Of a DNA stretch of 64,000 nt, positions 1 to 11,499 are shown piece by piece. This stretch comes from Galeopsis tetrahit. Its lineage: Eukaryota > Streptophyta > Magnoliopsida > Lamiales > Lamiaceae. Made by a program: the position numbers and the translations under genes. The first letter of the stretch is position 1. Every line of letters starts with the position of its first letter. The DNA lies in contig OY776124.1 of NCBI GenBank assembly GCA_963675135.1, positions 3,827,001 to 3,891,000 on the forward strand, given 5' to 3'. The notes beneath the pieces are model-generated. The model saw only the letters and a program-made list of their open reading frames with translations. It ran no database searches and was not told the DNA's origin.

Positions 1-1825
1 ATCTAGTTTTGTTCCTAACAATGTTTCCAGACTCATCAGTTTTATTCTTATAAATCCACTTAGTTCCAATGACATTAGTATGACTAGGTCTTGGAACAAG
101 TGTCCATACTTCATTTCTTTCAAACTGATTAAGTTCCTCATGCATAGCATTTATCCAATTTTTATCAGTTAATGCTTCATTCACACTTTTAGGTTCAATT
201 TCAGAATAGTCTGCATTCACAACATTGCAAATATAAGACATGCATATTGTTCTTACCACATCTACCTTATTCGATCTTATTCTTCCTCTTGTTTGCACTC
301 CAACTGTAGCATCGCCTATGATCTGGTCAGAAGGATGACTTTTCCCTATTCTTGAAGAAGGATTCGTTTTGGGAACATACTGATCATTCCGTGAGATTAC
401 AACTGACTGATCTGTAGATGTTGCTCCAGATGTGTTAGCATTTGGTGCAGCATTTTCAGGTTTTAGTGTATTCTCAGAATTGTCAGTGACTTGTGATACA
501 TCTTCTTCATCTTTGTCATCCGTAATTCCTTTATCATCATCAAACACAACATTAACAGATTCTTGAACAGTGTTAGTCCTAAGGTTATAAACTCTATAAG
601 CTTTACTATTTCTAGAATAGCCTAAAAAGAAACCTTTATCACTTTTAGAATCAAACTTGTGAAGTTGATCCCTATCATTCAGAATATAACACACACAACC
701 AAATACATGAAAATATTTCACACTTGGTTTTCTAACATTCAGAATCTCATAAGGTGTTTGATTAGTGTCAGATCGAATATAAACTCTATTAATAATATGA
801 CATGCTGTATTCAATGCTTCAGCCCAAAATCTTTTAGAAAGACTTTTAGATAAAAGCATGACTCTTGCCATTTCTTGTAGAGTTCTATTCTTTCTTTCAA
901 CAATTCCATTATGTTGTGGAGTTTTAGGAGATGAATATTCTTGCAAGATACCTTTCTTATCGCAGAAATCATTAAACATGCTATTCTCAAATTCCCTACC
1001 ATGATCAGTTCTAATACGGCTAACTTTCAAGTTGTACACATTTTTGAACCTTTTATAGAGACCTTTAAAAGCAACAAATGTTTCAGATTTATCTCTTAAA
1101 AACTCAATCCAAGTATATCTAGAGAAATCATCTACAACAACTAAGGAATATCTCTTACCTCCAATGCTTTCAGTTTCCATAGGACCCATCAAATTCATGT
1201 GCAATAATTCAAAGCACCGATGTGTAGAACAATGTGACAGCACTTTGTGTGGCATTCTTACCTGCTTACCTTTTTGGCATGATCCACATACAGTGGTTTT
1301 CTGGAAATTCAGTCTTGGTAATCCTTTAGCTCAATCTGATTTGATTAGTTTCTTCATTGCCCTGTAATTTGCATGTCCTAATCTTTGGTGCCATAAGACA
1401 TTCTCATCATGTTTTGACAAATTGCATACATTAGTTCCAATAAGATAACAGTTATCTGCAGACCTAGTACCAGTCATTAAACAATCATCATCTTCATTAA
1501 GAACATAGCAAGACTCTTTGTCAAATTTTACATGCAAATTATCATCACAAAGTTGACTAATACTAATCAAATTAGCAAGTAAGCCATCAACATGCAAAAC
1601 ATTTTTAAGCTTAGGAAAACCTTCAGCATTCAAAGTTCCTTTTCCTATTATCTTTCCTTTCGATCCACCACCATATGTAAAATTACCACCATTCGAGGTC
1701 ACATAATCAGATAAGTCGTCTATATGCCCTGTCATATGTCTAGAACAACCACTATCAAAATACCATAGACCAGGTAAACATGCTTTCAAGGATGTGTGAA
1801 CAACATTACAGGTAACTTTTGGTTT
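1..1825 (-). pseudogene. copia pol: protease, GAG-pre-integrase, integrase, start of RT
   Basis: The frame continues from gag after the TGA at 1826. The protease motif DSGCSRHMTG is at about 1720-1760 and the GAG-pre-integrase motif LWHQRLGHANYRAM at about 1350-1400. A second TGA at 1331-1333 interrupts the frame, which is otherwise open to base 1. Integrase shows the second Asp (RTDHGREF, near 1004-1006) and the Glu (VERKNRT, near 896-898), but the first Asp position (codon 1193-1195) reads AAT, Asn, in HMNLMGP. RT begins near 200 with EALTDKNWINAMHEEL and runs off the edge. The Asn substitution alone should abolish integrase catalysis, by analogy with the DDE family. Confidence 0.9.
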
Positions 1826-3597
1826 TCATGCAAATTTCATAGAATGTTTCCTAAGATGTGAAGACATTTTGGATAGCATAAACTCAGTTTTCAAATCTTT
1901 AACCATTTGCAAGCAGAAGGGACGAATATGACCATATTTAAGACAATAATGACAAATATACTTCCTTTTAACCTTGTGAGGATCTGTTTGTGCAGATGTT
2001 ACATCAGATGTGTTAACATTTGCCTTCACAAATTTCACAGGTTTTCTAAAATTTTCTAAACCATAATTATTAGATTTACCAGTAGCTATAGCATCATTTA
2101 CATCAGAAGCACTCTTAGAAAATTTTCTGAAACTTAAAGTAGAGGTGATCAATTTCTCCTTCAGTTTACAAACTTCAAGATCTCTTCTGGTAAGTAAGAC
2201 TTCTAGCTTAGTGATTATGTCTTTCAGATCCTCATTCTCTTTATTCAAAGAATTCAGAGTGAGTTTCTGAGAGTTCCAATCATCTAACAATTTCTGATGT
2301 GTCTCATCATCAATCTTTTTTCCTGCATCATCAACAAAACCATTAAAACAGTTCAAATCTGGGTGACTCTGTTTTGATTTTACTGTAGATGTGAATACAT
2401 CAGGTGCAACATCAGAATCTGTATCATCCAGATCATCATCTGAGGAATCATTATAATCAATTCTGGTAAAATGAGCACTTTCTTTTTCATTAAACTCACC
2501 AAGATCATCATTATCAAATTCATCACTCAATGTAGCACTAAAATTCAGTTTTTGCTTCAGTCTGGTATTGGCACACTCATTTGCATAGTGACCATATCCA
2601 GAACATGCATTGCATTGAACTGATTTTCTAAATTCAGGATCATGCCTTGGTTTACCTTCACTCTTTGATGGTCTTGGTGTGAGCTCTTCCTCCTTTCTGG
2701 TTGTGGTGTTGATGTGTTGATTTGGATCTTAGGTTGTATATTTCCTTTAGATTTATGCATAGACTTCTTAAGAAATTTATTAAAATGCTTTGTAAGAAGG
2801 GCAATGTTTTCAGGATTGTTAAGGCATTCATCAATCAATTCTTCATCCGAATCAACCTCAGTGATGATAGGCTGAATCTCAGATTTGTTTGATGTTTCCC
2901 CTTTAAAAACAACAACTTTCTTATCATCTTTAGTTTCATCAATTTGATTAGTGTTTATTTCATAGGTTCTAAGAATACTCACTAATTCATTTTGACTCAT
3001 CTTATCAGTGTCTTTTGCCTCTTCAATAGCACAAATCTTAGCATCAAATATTTTAGGAACAAACCTTAATATCTTATGTACTACTCTAACATTAGAAATA
3101 GGGTCACCAAGAGAATGTGATTCATTAATAATCTCACTTAACCTTTCGTTGTAGGATGAAATTGTTTCATCTTCCCTCATTCGGAGATTCTCAAACTTTG
3201 TCCCCAACATTCGAAGCTTTGTCCTTCGAACACTATCGGAACCTTCACAATGCTCTTGTAACCTGTCCCATGCATCCTTAGAAGTAGAACAGTTACATAT
3301 AATTTTAAACATAGAGGTATCAACAGAGGTAAAAATAGCATTTAAAGCTTTAGAATTGTATCCTGCTGTTGTTATCTCATCGGCTGTCCAATCAACCTCT
3401 TTCTTGAGTTGAATTTCACCATCGGCATCTGCTGGATTCTTTGGTATGTCCCAACCTGTAAGAACAGTCCTCCAAGCACGTTCATCAATTGACTTGATGT
3501 ACATTCGCATCTTAGGATTCCAATAAGCATAATTTGAACCATCTAAAACGGGTGGCCTAAGTGCAGTGGATATGTGATGTGTTTCCATTGCTAACAT
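1826..3597 (-). pseudogene. copia gag (capsid/nucleocapsid), frameshifted
   Basis: From the ATG at 3597 (minus strand) the frame gives a DUF4219-like start (LDGSNYAYWNPKMRMYIKS) and a UBN2-type capsid region. The reading frame is lost near 2690-2720 by a 1-base-type shift. In the next frame a zinc knuckle CNACSGYGHYANEC is visible near 2570-2620, then a long acidic linker and a second cysteine cluster CHYCLKYGHIRPFC near 1920-1960. An in-frame TGA at 1826-1828 separates this from the protease. In copia elements gag and pol form one ORF, so both breaks would stop normal polyprotein synthesis. A second ATG four codons after the first could also be the start. Confidence 0.88.
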
Positions 3598-3647
3598 AAA
3601 CTAAAACACACTTTAAGCAAGGATCTAAACCTAGTGTCGTCAGGTAT

Positions 3648-3662
3648 CGGCTCTGATACCAA
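3648..3662 (-). other. Primer binding site, initiator tRNA-Met type
   Basis: The minus strand reads TTGGTATCAGAGCC right after the LTR end. This is the standard plant copia site complementary to the 3' end of initiator tRNA-Met, where minus-strand DNA synthesis starts. Its position fixes the LTR boundary at 3664. Confidence 0.88.
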
Positions 3663-3663
3663 C

Positions 3664-4357
3664 TGAAAGTGTGCGTGGGGTAGTATCTAGTGTTTAAGTA
3701 AAAACAGAACAATGTTACATTGAATGTTGAGACAATTAGTGTAGCATTAACTCTAACAGAATACAGAAAGTAAACACAGTACACAGCGAAAGTCTAAAAC
3801 ACTAAAACACAATAAGAACACAATGGAATAATTTTTAACATAGATTTTATTAATAACAAGAACTATGCTAAGCCTTACGGCGAAAACAATAACTTAGTTC
3901 CTAAGTTATGAAAATGTCGTGTGAAATGTCTCAGCAATTACTTCAACATTCCACAAACCGAAACTACAATCGAGGCAGGTGCCTGAATCCGCAAATAGAC
4001 TGAAGTATAAGAATATTGTCTAAAGAACTAATCTGATCTATGATTCACTCTCACTCGATACAAGACTAGAACTAAATACACGGGAAGGTGTGGTATCCCT
4101 CGGTGTACATTAAACGATACAACTACTGACCCTAACTCCTAACAGGGATGAACGCTAAAGAAAGGTGTTATTCGAATAGTGCATACTTTGAAATGAAAGG
4201 CTTCAGCGGTATTTATAGAGCAATGGCCGAATTCTAGATCCTTCCATTATGAGATCCTATTTTTTAGGACCTCAACTTCCATGATCTCTCTAGATCCTTC
4301 TTCCATCTTCCAGGTCGTTCTAAACTGCTCCAGACTCTTCTATGACGTTCTTCAACA
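3664..4357 (-). repeat. 5' LTR of the copia element
   Basis: On the minus strand the LTR starts TGTTGAAG at 4357 and ends CTTTCA at 3664, the usual TG...CA limits, and is directly followed by the primer binding site. A TATA box (TATAAATA on the minus strand) is at 4210-4217, about 140 bases into the repeat, placing U3 on the high-coordinate side. Length is about 694 bases. The partner LTR is outside the window, so the insertion age and target-site duplication cannot be read. Confidence 0.85.
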
Positions 4358-4359
4358 TT

Positions 4360-6510
4360 CTGGAACAAGAAAATGAGTCAGGAAAGGAAAGTTCTTTGTA
4401 CTACCTGAGCAAAATGATGACTCCAAATGAATTGAAGTACTCTCCGATTGAGAAGTTGTGTCTAGCTCTTATATTCGTGATTCAGAAATTAAAGCATTAT
4501 TTTCAGGCCCATACCATCCATCTTGTATCGAGAGCAAACCCGTTGAAGTATGTTATGTCTAGGCCAGTTCTCTCGGATCGACTCGCAAGATGGTATCTCC
4601 AGTTGCAACAATTTGAGATCATTTATGTCCCTCAAAAGGCTGTTAAGGGACAAATTTTGGCCGATTTCTTAGTCGATCATCCAATGCCTGCAGAATGGGA
4701 GTTATGTGACGACCTTCCAGACGAAGACGTCCTAACTGTTGAAATAACCCCTCCATGGAAGATGTATTTTGATAGGTCCGCTCATAAAGAAGGAGCTGGT
4801 GCTGGAGTTGTGTTTGTAACATCTGATGGAGAAGTCTTGCCCTATTCTTTTACTTTAATAGAAAATTGATCAAACAATGTTGCTGAGTACCAAGCACTCA
4901 TACTTGGGTTGGAAATGGCAGTCGATATCAAGCAACTACATCTCAGAGTGTATGGAGATTCAAAGTTGATAGTGAACCAGATGCTTGGATCATACGAGGT
5001 TAGGAAACCAGAGTTGCTTCCTTATCAAAAGTACACTCGACGACTCATGAATTATCTCGGAGACATGGAAATTGAGCATGTTCCAAGGAAAGATAACAAA
5101 CAAGCTGATGCTTTAGCAAAACTTGCTTCGGCAATTGCATTGCCCGAAAGTAAAGCTCGTATCCCAATATGTAGACGTTGGGTTGTGCCTCCTACATTTA
5201 AGGATGATATTGATGAAGAAAGTGAAAGTTATGTTGTCGAGGTGTTTGAAATTGAAGAAGAAGATTGGCGTCAACCATTTGTCGACTACTTGAAATACGA
5301 CAAGTTGCCAAGTGATCTGAAGCGAAGAGGGGATATCAGACGTCGAGCCCCTCGATTCATATACTACAAGAGTGTGCTTTATAGACGATCATTTGATGGG
5401 GTCTTCTTAAGGTGTCTCAGTAATGGTGAAGCTGCCCACGCAATGGAAGAAGCGCATGCCGGAATTTGTAGCGCTCATCAGTCAGGGCCAAAGTTACACT
5501 TTCGAGTGAAGAGGATGGGTTACTACTGGCCAACAATGGTGAAAGACCGTATGGATTACACACGAAAATGTCAAGCTTGTCAGTTTCATGCCAACCTTAT
5601 CCATCAACCTCTGGAACTATTGCACCCAACCGTTGCCTCGTGGCCATTTGATGCTTGGGGTCTAGATGTGGTGGGACCACTAACAAAGTCATCAGGTGGT
5701 CATCTGTACATTCTGGTTGCAACCGATTACTTCTCCAAATGGGCGGAAGCCATACCTTTGAGAGAAGTGAAGAAAGAAAACGTTGCTGATTTTATTCGGG
5801 TCAATATCATTTTTAGATACGGGGTCCCTCGGTACATCATCACCGATAATGGAAGATCGTTCAGTAACAGTCACATCGATAAACTTTGTGACAAGTTTGA
5901 CTTCAAACAAATGAAATCTTCTATGTACAACGCAGTTGCTAATGGACTCGCTGAAGCTTTCAACAAAACCTTGTGCAATCTTTTGAAGAAAGTGGTCTCC
6001 AAGTCAAAGCGAGATTGGCACGAAAAGATGAATGAAGATCTATGGGCATATCGAACTACTTACAGAACACCTACGCAAGCTACTCCCTATTCGTTGGTAT
6101 ATGGTGTTGAAGCAGTTGTTCCCCTTGAAAAGCAGATTCCATCTCTAAGGATGGCGATACAAGAAGGGCTGACGGAAGAAGAGAATGCACGCTTGCGTCT
6201 TGAAGAATTGGAAGCCCTAGATGAGAAAAGATTGGAAGCACAACAAAGGCTCGAATGCTATCAAGCCCGCCTTTCTAGAACGTTTAACAAGAAAGTAAGG
6301 ATACGTTCTTTTCAAGTTGGTGATTTGGTGCTTGCTGTGAGAAGACACATCGTAGTAACTCACCGTGTTGGGAATAAATTCTTGCCTAAGTGGGATGGCC
6401 CATATGTTGTTTAAGAAGTTTACACAAACGTCGCCTACAAGCTGATTTCTGAAGATGGCGTGAACATTGGTCCTATAAATTGGAAGTTTTTGAAACGCTA
6501 CTACGCGTAA
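4360..6510 (+). pseudogene. gypsy pol 3' part: RNase H, second RNase H, integrase
   Basis: The frame starts at the copia junction. RNase H/connection sequence (YYLSKMMTPNELKYSPIEKL) is at 4400-4460; the second RNase H shows MYFDRSAHKEGAGAG (4760-4805), NNVAEYQALILG and YGDSKLIVNQ. Integrase has an HHCC zinc site (HAGICSAH, then CQAC near 5575) and a catalytic triad at codons 5665 (LDVVGP), 5845 (TDNGRSF) and 5953 (LAEAFN), which gives DD35E spacing. Stops interrupt the frame at 4867-4869 (TGA, just before NNVAEYQ) and 6412-6414 (TAA). The frame resumes each time and ends at the stop 6508-6510. Shadow ORFs on the other strand are not genes. Confidence 0.92.
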
Positions 6511-8074
6511 AGAAAACAAGTATGCTCCATAAACGCACGAGCTTAAACTGCTTGTTGCTCCAAGGACGCACGAGCTTAAACTACTTGTTACTCCACGATG
6601 CACGAGACTAAACTGCTTATTAATTACTCCTGGTCCGCACGAGTATAAACTGTGTACGACAACCACCAAAGGTAAATACATGTGGTTAAACTGTTAACTT
6701 ACTCCACTAAAGGCATTTTAAGTGGTTAAATACTTAAATCCCTACTTTGTCTACAGTAGTTAAAGAATAGTCACTCCTGGCCCGCATGAGTATAAACTGT
6801 GAACGGTCCCCCCCTCCCCAAAATATAAATCATATTTTGTTTGAACTACGTTATGGCTTGATCCTCTTTAAAGAGGTACGTAGGCAACTTAGTATATTTC
6901 TAAGTACAGTCATAATTCGAATGGAGTTGTTCGAGTAAATCGGATCGATGAACATACAAGTGACGAACATATGAAGCATGAAGAAAAAAGGAAGAAAGTG
7001 AAGGGGGCAATGCCCAAACATCATCTTGTTGTACTTCAATTTTGTAGAGGGCTGTACCTTTTCCCTTGACCCAGGTTTTATCCCTAAGGAGGGTTTTCCA
7101 AGGCAAGGTTTTAACGGCGCTCCGGCCTCTGGTTCGACTTGTGAACTTATGGCTCTAGATTTTTCTTTTAATAGATAACCTTTATTCTCCAAAAATCCAA
7201 TTCATTTGTCTCAATGAATATACAAATTAGTTGCGAAATTAGTTTTTTTTTTTCTTCATTAGATGAAATTAGGTCCTCTGATATTTTCATTTCTTCAACC
7301 GTCGAAGCATGAAGCTACCGCCACACAAAGCTGCTCTGCTGCCGTCTCACGGAGCCGTCGGCCTGCCGCTGCCGCCATCGCACCAAGTGTCTACTGCCAC
7401 CATCGCACCTAGCTGCCACTACAGCTGCGACTTCGACTCCAAATTACTTATGTGTGATTTTCATAGCAGTTATCTAATTAATAGCTAGGTAAAAGTAACT
7501 TATGTGTGATTTTCATAGCAGCTTTGGTCTCTCTCAAAAATCCAATTCATTTGTCTCATCTTCAGTTGCGGCATTGGTACTGTGATATTGGAATTGGATT
7601 ATCTTAATAATGACTGGAGCCCAATTAACCTTACAGAGTGCATTAAACAAATCAATTTAGTTGGACATTAGAACACAGCGGCTACTTTGTTGAAAGTATG
7701 AAGAAAAAACAGAAGAATGCATGCCTCTTTGTTGAAAGTATAAAGAAAAAAAGAAGAATGCATGCCTCTATATATATAGGAGATTCTTATCAAATATTTG
7801 ATAATATCTCAACAGAAAATTCCTAAATTCTAGGAATTTATGTATATCATGTGAAATTCTTTTTTTTTTTTTTTTTTTTTTAAGTGAATGAGCGCTTAAG
7901 AAATTCATGTACATCAAATTCTAGAGCTTAATGGGCCTCTTATTAGAATATTTTAAACATAAAGATGTTTTGGGCCTTAGGTTGCTCATTCATTTTGTCC
8001 AATAAGCCAAAAGACTACGCTATGTCTTTTAAAATAATTTCGCAATTCATCCCCTTACAAACGTTGAACGAAAT
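6511..8074 (+). other. Non-coding 3' region of the gypsy element
   Basis: No ORF here looks real. Short direct repeats of a unit holding GCACGAG...AAACTG lie at 6530-6660 and again near 6785. Near 6990-7130 there is a purine-rich run with AAGGGGGCAATGCCC, followed by a stretch (7050-7130) with CCCAGGTTTTATCCC, a pattern I have seen in 3' parts of plant LTR elements. At 7300-7440 the DNA becomes GC-rich and codon-like (CCGCTGCCGCC), unlike its surroundings. A 24-base segment at about 7190 recurs near 7535, and a poly-T run is at 7859-7882. This may hide a small nested insertion. Confidence 0.5.
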
Positions 8075-8086
8075 GCGAGGGGGCAA
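8075..8086 (+). other. Polypurine tract of the gypsy element
   Basis: GCGAGGGGGCAA lies two bases before the 3' LTR start TGTAGATGAG. This is where plus-strand DNA synthesis is primed and it fixes the LTR start at about 8089. Confidence 0.75.
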
Positions 8087-8088
8087 TT

Positions 8089-9279
8089 TGTAGATGAGTA
8101 AAATTCAATTACGAATTAAATTGCGACACGTGGAAATTACGGGTTAAATATTGATTAAGTTTGTTTGTTGGAATTTAAATAAATTTAATTCCTAAAAATA
8201 AATATATAATTAATTATTTAATTATTCCCCCCAATTAATTTGGGCCTTTAAAGATCAATGAGTTAAAATGGATCTCTAAAGCCCAATAAAAGCGAGTCGG
8301 GCCTCTAAAGTCTGATAAATGAAGACAGACCTCTAAAGTCCGATAAATGAAAACGGGTCTCTAAAGTCCAACAAACCAAATTGAGCCCAAATAGGGTATT
8401 CTTAGCCCAAGTAATTCAAAATTTGAATTAAACCCTAACCACTTGCACAAATATCTCCCTGACCCATAAAAAACCCTAGGTTCTACACCTATAAATAGAG
8501 GTCTCATTTCATTCATTTCATCATCAAGAAATCAGAAGCATTCAAGACTCTAAATTTTTTGCAGAGATTTTAGAGTGTTCTTCAGGAGTTGGAGGAGTTT
8601 CAAAGGCGTTCTTCGTGCAAAGCGGCGAAAAGCAGCATTCGAGTGGAGATCGAGGTGCTAAGCCCCTTCGATTCGGCGTTTCTTCAAGGCGTTCTTCGTG
8701 CAAAGAGGCGAAAAGTAGCGTTCGAGTGGAGATCAAGGTGCTAAGCCCCTTCGATTCGGCGTTTTTTCAAGGCGTTCTTAGTGCAAAGCGGCGAGAAGCA
8801 GTGTTCGAGCGGAGATCAAGGTGCAAAGCCTCTTCGATTCGGCGTTTCTTCAAGGAGGAGGTGCTTCGTGGATCTTCAACGGCGTTCGTCCCGAATAAGT
8901 CCCAGAAAAGTTCCAATAAGTCCCGAAAATCAACGTTTAATCCAAAATACGGCGTCAAGCCTAACGTTACAAAGTCCCAAATTCAATAACGATCTTCAGC
9001 GATGTTCATCACAAAAGTCTCTAAATTCAACGTTTAATCCAAAATACGGTGCTAAACCTTTGGATTAATGTTATAAAGCCCCAAATACAAGATCGGATAG
9101 GATTCGGCTGCGGATCCAACTCCAAAAGTTCCAAAAGTGCTCAAGAAATTCAAGAAGAGAGAATCAGAGGAGCAAATTAGAGATTGTAACCCACAAATAC
9201 TCGGTTTTAATCCGAAATTAAATAAAATTGTTTCGCATTTTCGAGTTTTTTATATTTAATTCACGAATTTGTGTTTACA
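8089..9279 (+). repeat. 3' LTR of the gypsy element
   Basis: The repeat begins TGTAGATG after the polypurine tract and ends GTTTACA, so TGTA/TACA form the terminal inverted ends. A TATA box TATAAATAG is at 8490-8498, with the transcription start expected about 30 bases later. Between TATA and the 3' end lies a three-copy 83-base repeat. Length is about 1191 bases. The small ORFs called in it are products of the internal repeat, not genes. Confidence 0.83.
8605..8853 (+). repeat. Three 83-bp tandem copies inside the gypsy LTR
   Basis: Copies start at 8605, 8688 and 8771, each beginning GGCGTTCTT and containing TTCGATTCGGCGTTT near the end. They differ by a few substitutions. Their place downstream of the TATA box puts them in the transcribed part of the LTR. 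The 83-base period is not a multiple of three, which argues against coding. Confidence 0.92.
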
Positions 9280-9411
9280 TACACAATTTTACTTATTTTA
9301 AGTTAAATTTTTACGGTAGGATGGGTGTTCGCTCTTTTTAATAATAATAAAAACTTATTAAAAATGTACACCTTGTTTACCTTCGCCAAAGTGCGATCTA
9401 ATTTTATTATG
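9280..9411. other. AT-rich flank of the gypsy element
   Basis: Short AT-rich stretch between the LTR end and a palindromic element. I see no gene or clear repeat in it. Confidence 0.5.
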
Positions 9412-9472
9412 GGTAGGGCTGCTGTGTACTCAAGTACACGGTGTACTTGAGTCCACTTGCAGCCCTACTTAT
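9412..9472. mobile_element. Short palindromic foldback remnant
   Basis: GTAGGGCTGC at the left pairs with GCAGCCCTAC at the right, and ACTCAAGTACAC pairs with GTGTACTTGAGT in the centre, so about 60 bases fold into one near-perfect hairpin with no loop. The alternating ACTC/GAGT pattern resembles the ends of the Mutator-type element at 16198-17220. It could be a pair of element ends left after loss of the interior. No convincing target duplication is visible. Confidence 0.55.
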
Positions 9473-9504
9473 GTGGATAAATAACACATTCCACGAAAAT
9501 ATAC

Positions 9505-9625
9505 CAACTAGCTGTTACAGCCTAGTGGTCACCCCTTAAGTTATTTACCACAATGTCATGTGTTCGATTCCTAAGTACATCAAATTTTAAATTTAATTTT
9601 TTTTATCATCTGTGTTTTTTATTTT
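9505..9625 (+). mobile_element. tRNA-derived SINE-like head
   Basis: ACAGCCTAGTGGTCACC (9517-9533) resembles a pol III A box and TGTTCGATTCC (9561-9571) a B box, with spacing similar to a tRNA gene. The rest does not fold as a tRNA, so a tRNA-derived SINE is likelier. It runs into the AT-rich minisatellite that follows; the tail boundary is unclear. Confidence 0.6.
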
Positions 9626-9629
9626 CGCA

Positions 9630-10790
9630 CCAAAGGTGTATCATTGATAGTCATAAAAGTGCAAGATTAAATAATAAAATGTGTGAAATTAATAACAATT
9701 TTTTTTAAAAAAATTAGGAACAGTTTATCTAGATTATAAAAGTGCAAGACTAATAACTAAAAGGTGTATATTGATAGTCATAAAAGTGCAAGTTTAAATA
9801 ATAAAATGTGTCAAATTAATAACAATGTTTTTCAAAAAATTAGGAACAGTTTATGTAGATTATAAAAGTGCAAGTACTAATATCAAAAGGTGTATTTTAA
9901 TTGTCATAAAAGTGCAAGAATAAATAAAAAATGAGTGAAATTAATAACATTTAAAAAAAAAAATTAGAAACAATTTATTTAGATTATAAAGGTGCAAGTA
10001 CTTATAACCAAAACGTGTACCTTTAATTGTCATAAAAGTGTAAGCTTAAATAATTAAAAAAAAATTTATCATCTTTTTTTTTTATTTTCGCACCTAATAA
10101 ATATCTTAGCACTCGTTTATATAGATTATAAAAGTGCAAGACTAATAACCAAAAGGTGTATCTTTGATAGTCATAAAAGTGCAAGATTAAATAATAAAAT
10201 TTGTGAAATTAATAACAATTTTTTAAAAAAAATTAGGAACAATTTATCTAGATTATAAAAGTGTAAGACTAATAACCAAAAGGTGTATCATTGATAGTCA
10301 TAAAAGTGCAAGTTTAAATAATAAAATGTGTCAAATTAATAACAATATTTTTCAAAAAATTAGGAACAGTTTATGTAGATTATAAAAATGCAAGTACTAA
10401 TAAGCAAAAGGTGTATTTTAATTGTCATAAAAGTACAAGAATAAATAAATAAATGAGTGAAATTAATAACATTTAAAAAAAAATTAGAAACAATTTATTT
10501 AGATTATAAAGGTGCAAGTACTTATAACCAAAATGTTTACCTTTAATTGTCATAAAAGTGTAAGCTTAAATAATTAAATGTGTGAAATTAATATCATTAA
10601 AAATTTAGCATCAAGCACTAATAACCAAAACGTATATGATAATAGACATAAATTTGCAAGATTTTAAATAATAAATTATGTAGAGTTAATAACTATTTAA
10701 AAAAAAAATCAGTTTATCTAGATTATAAAAGTGCCCGAACTAATAACCAAAAGGTGTATCATTATAGTCCAAAAAGTGCAAGTTGAACTA
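9630..10790 (+). repeat. AT-rich minisatellite, about 125-bp monomers in a 519-bp higher-order unit
   Basis: The motifs AAAGGTGTAT, CATAAAAGTGCAAG and TTAATAACA recur every 120-140 bases from 9632. Block 9632-10150 recurs, with small changes, from 10151, giving a second-order period near 519 bases, and a decayed third start is visible at 10620-10790. There is no open frame. Confidence 0.85.
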
Positions 10791-10959
10791 ATAAAAAAAA
10801 AAAGATTAGCACTTAGTAATACAATGTTGCATTTTTGTTGAAAACAAAAATTATCAGTAACAAGTATAATCTAAAAAAGTGCAACACGATATTACTAAAA
10901 TGTGTATGTTATATAAGGTAAAAGGGTATCTTATACAATTTACATTTTATTTTAATAGT

Positions 10960-11210
10960 TTCAATGTATATATAGATAATAATATCAATTATTTGATGAG
11001 TATAGCAGTGGCCTAGATTGTAAGAGTGAACCCTATGTGTTCCATGTGATGCATGGTTTGATTCCTCTTACCATCGTTATTTGGAGTGTATAATTTTAAT
11101 GTATATATAGATAATAATATCAATTAATTCATGAGTATGGCAGCAGTAAGAGTGAACTGCATGTTTTCATGTGATACATGGTTCAATTCATTTTACCATC
11201 ATTTTTTTAA
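10960..11210 (+). repeat. Duplicated SINE-like unit
   Basis: Two copies of about 115 bases (starts near 10962 and 11097) share TATATATAGATAATAATATC. Copy 1 has an A-box-like TGGCCTAGATTGTAAGAG (11009-11026) and a B-box-like GGTTTGATTCC (11055-11065). Copy 2 has lost part of the A box but keeps GGTTCAATTC. This fits a dimerised, decayed tRNA-derived SINE. DNA from 10791 to 10960 and from 11211 to 11499 is AT-rich and otherwise unassigned. Confidence 0.55.
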
Positions 11211-11499
11211 AAATAATTATTAAATGGGCTCGAAAAAATTAACTAAATGGACTGGACTTGATTATATGCAATTGGGCTGAAAAAAAATTAACTAACTAGA
11301 GTCGACAACATACAAAGACTTTGACTTTTATTATTACTTGAGTTATTGAAAGAGCTAACTTTAGGTTATGAATGATTTGGAACCTGAGCCCCCGGAGCCG
11401 GACTGGAATATTTGCAAAGCTACTCTGGATACTTGCTCACCACCTCTAAAACAGCTTATAAAGGGTATATTTATTTTATTAGTATTTTAATATTATATA

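Larger units (their letters stand above)
1..4357 (-). mobile_element. Ty1/copia LTR retrotransposon, 5' part (continues off the left edge)
   Basis: Reading the minus strand from 4357 leftwards gives an LTR, a primer binding site, gag with a zinc knuckle, protease, GAG-pre-integrase, integrase and the first part of reverse transcriptase, which is the Ty1/copia domain order. The RT and the other LTR lie beyond base 1. The gag type (DUF4219/UBN2-like start, long acidic linker, one zinc knuckle) resembles the SIRE/Maximus side of plant copia, but that lineage call is weak. The LTR end at 4357 abuts gypsy polymerase coding sequence, so this element sits inside the gypsy element at 4358-9279. It carries one frameshift and two in-frame stops, so it is not autonomous. 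Confidence 0.93.
4358..9279 (+). mobile_element. Ty3/gypsy LTR retrotransposon (Tat/Retand-like), 3' part
   Basis: The visible part runs RNase H, a second (archaeal-type) RNase H, integrase, a 1.6-kb non-coding 3' region, polypurine tract and 3' LTR. The extra RNase H between RNase H and integrase is typical of the Tat lineage. The 5' LTR, gag, protease and most of RT must lie left of the copia insertion, outside the window. The coding frame has two stops, so the copy is dead. Confidence 0.88.

Noticed and set aside
659..1367. Plus-strand ORFs at 659-853 and 1164-1367
   Set aside because: They are antisense shadows of the copia integrase frame.
8615..9068. ORFs of 124 and 95 codons in the gypsy LTR
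   Set aside because: Both follow the 83-base tandem repeat, whose period is not a multiple of three, and overlap in different frames.
9505..9580. tRNA gene
   Set aside because: A- and B-box-like motifs are present but no acceptor stem or cloverleaf can be drawn.
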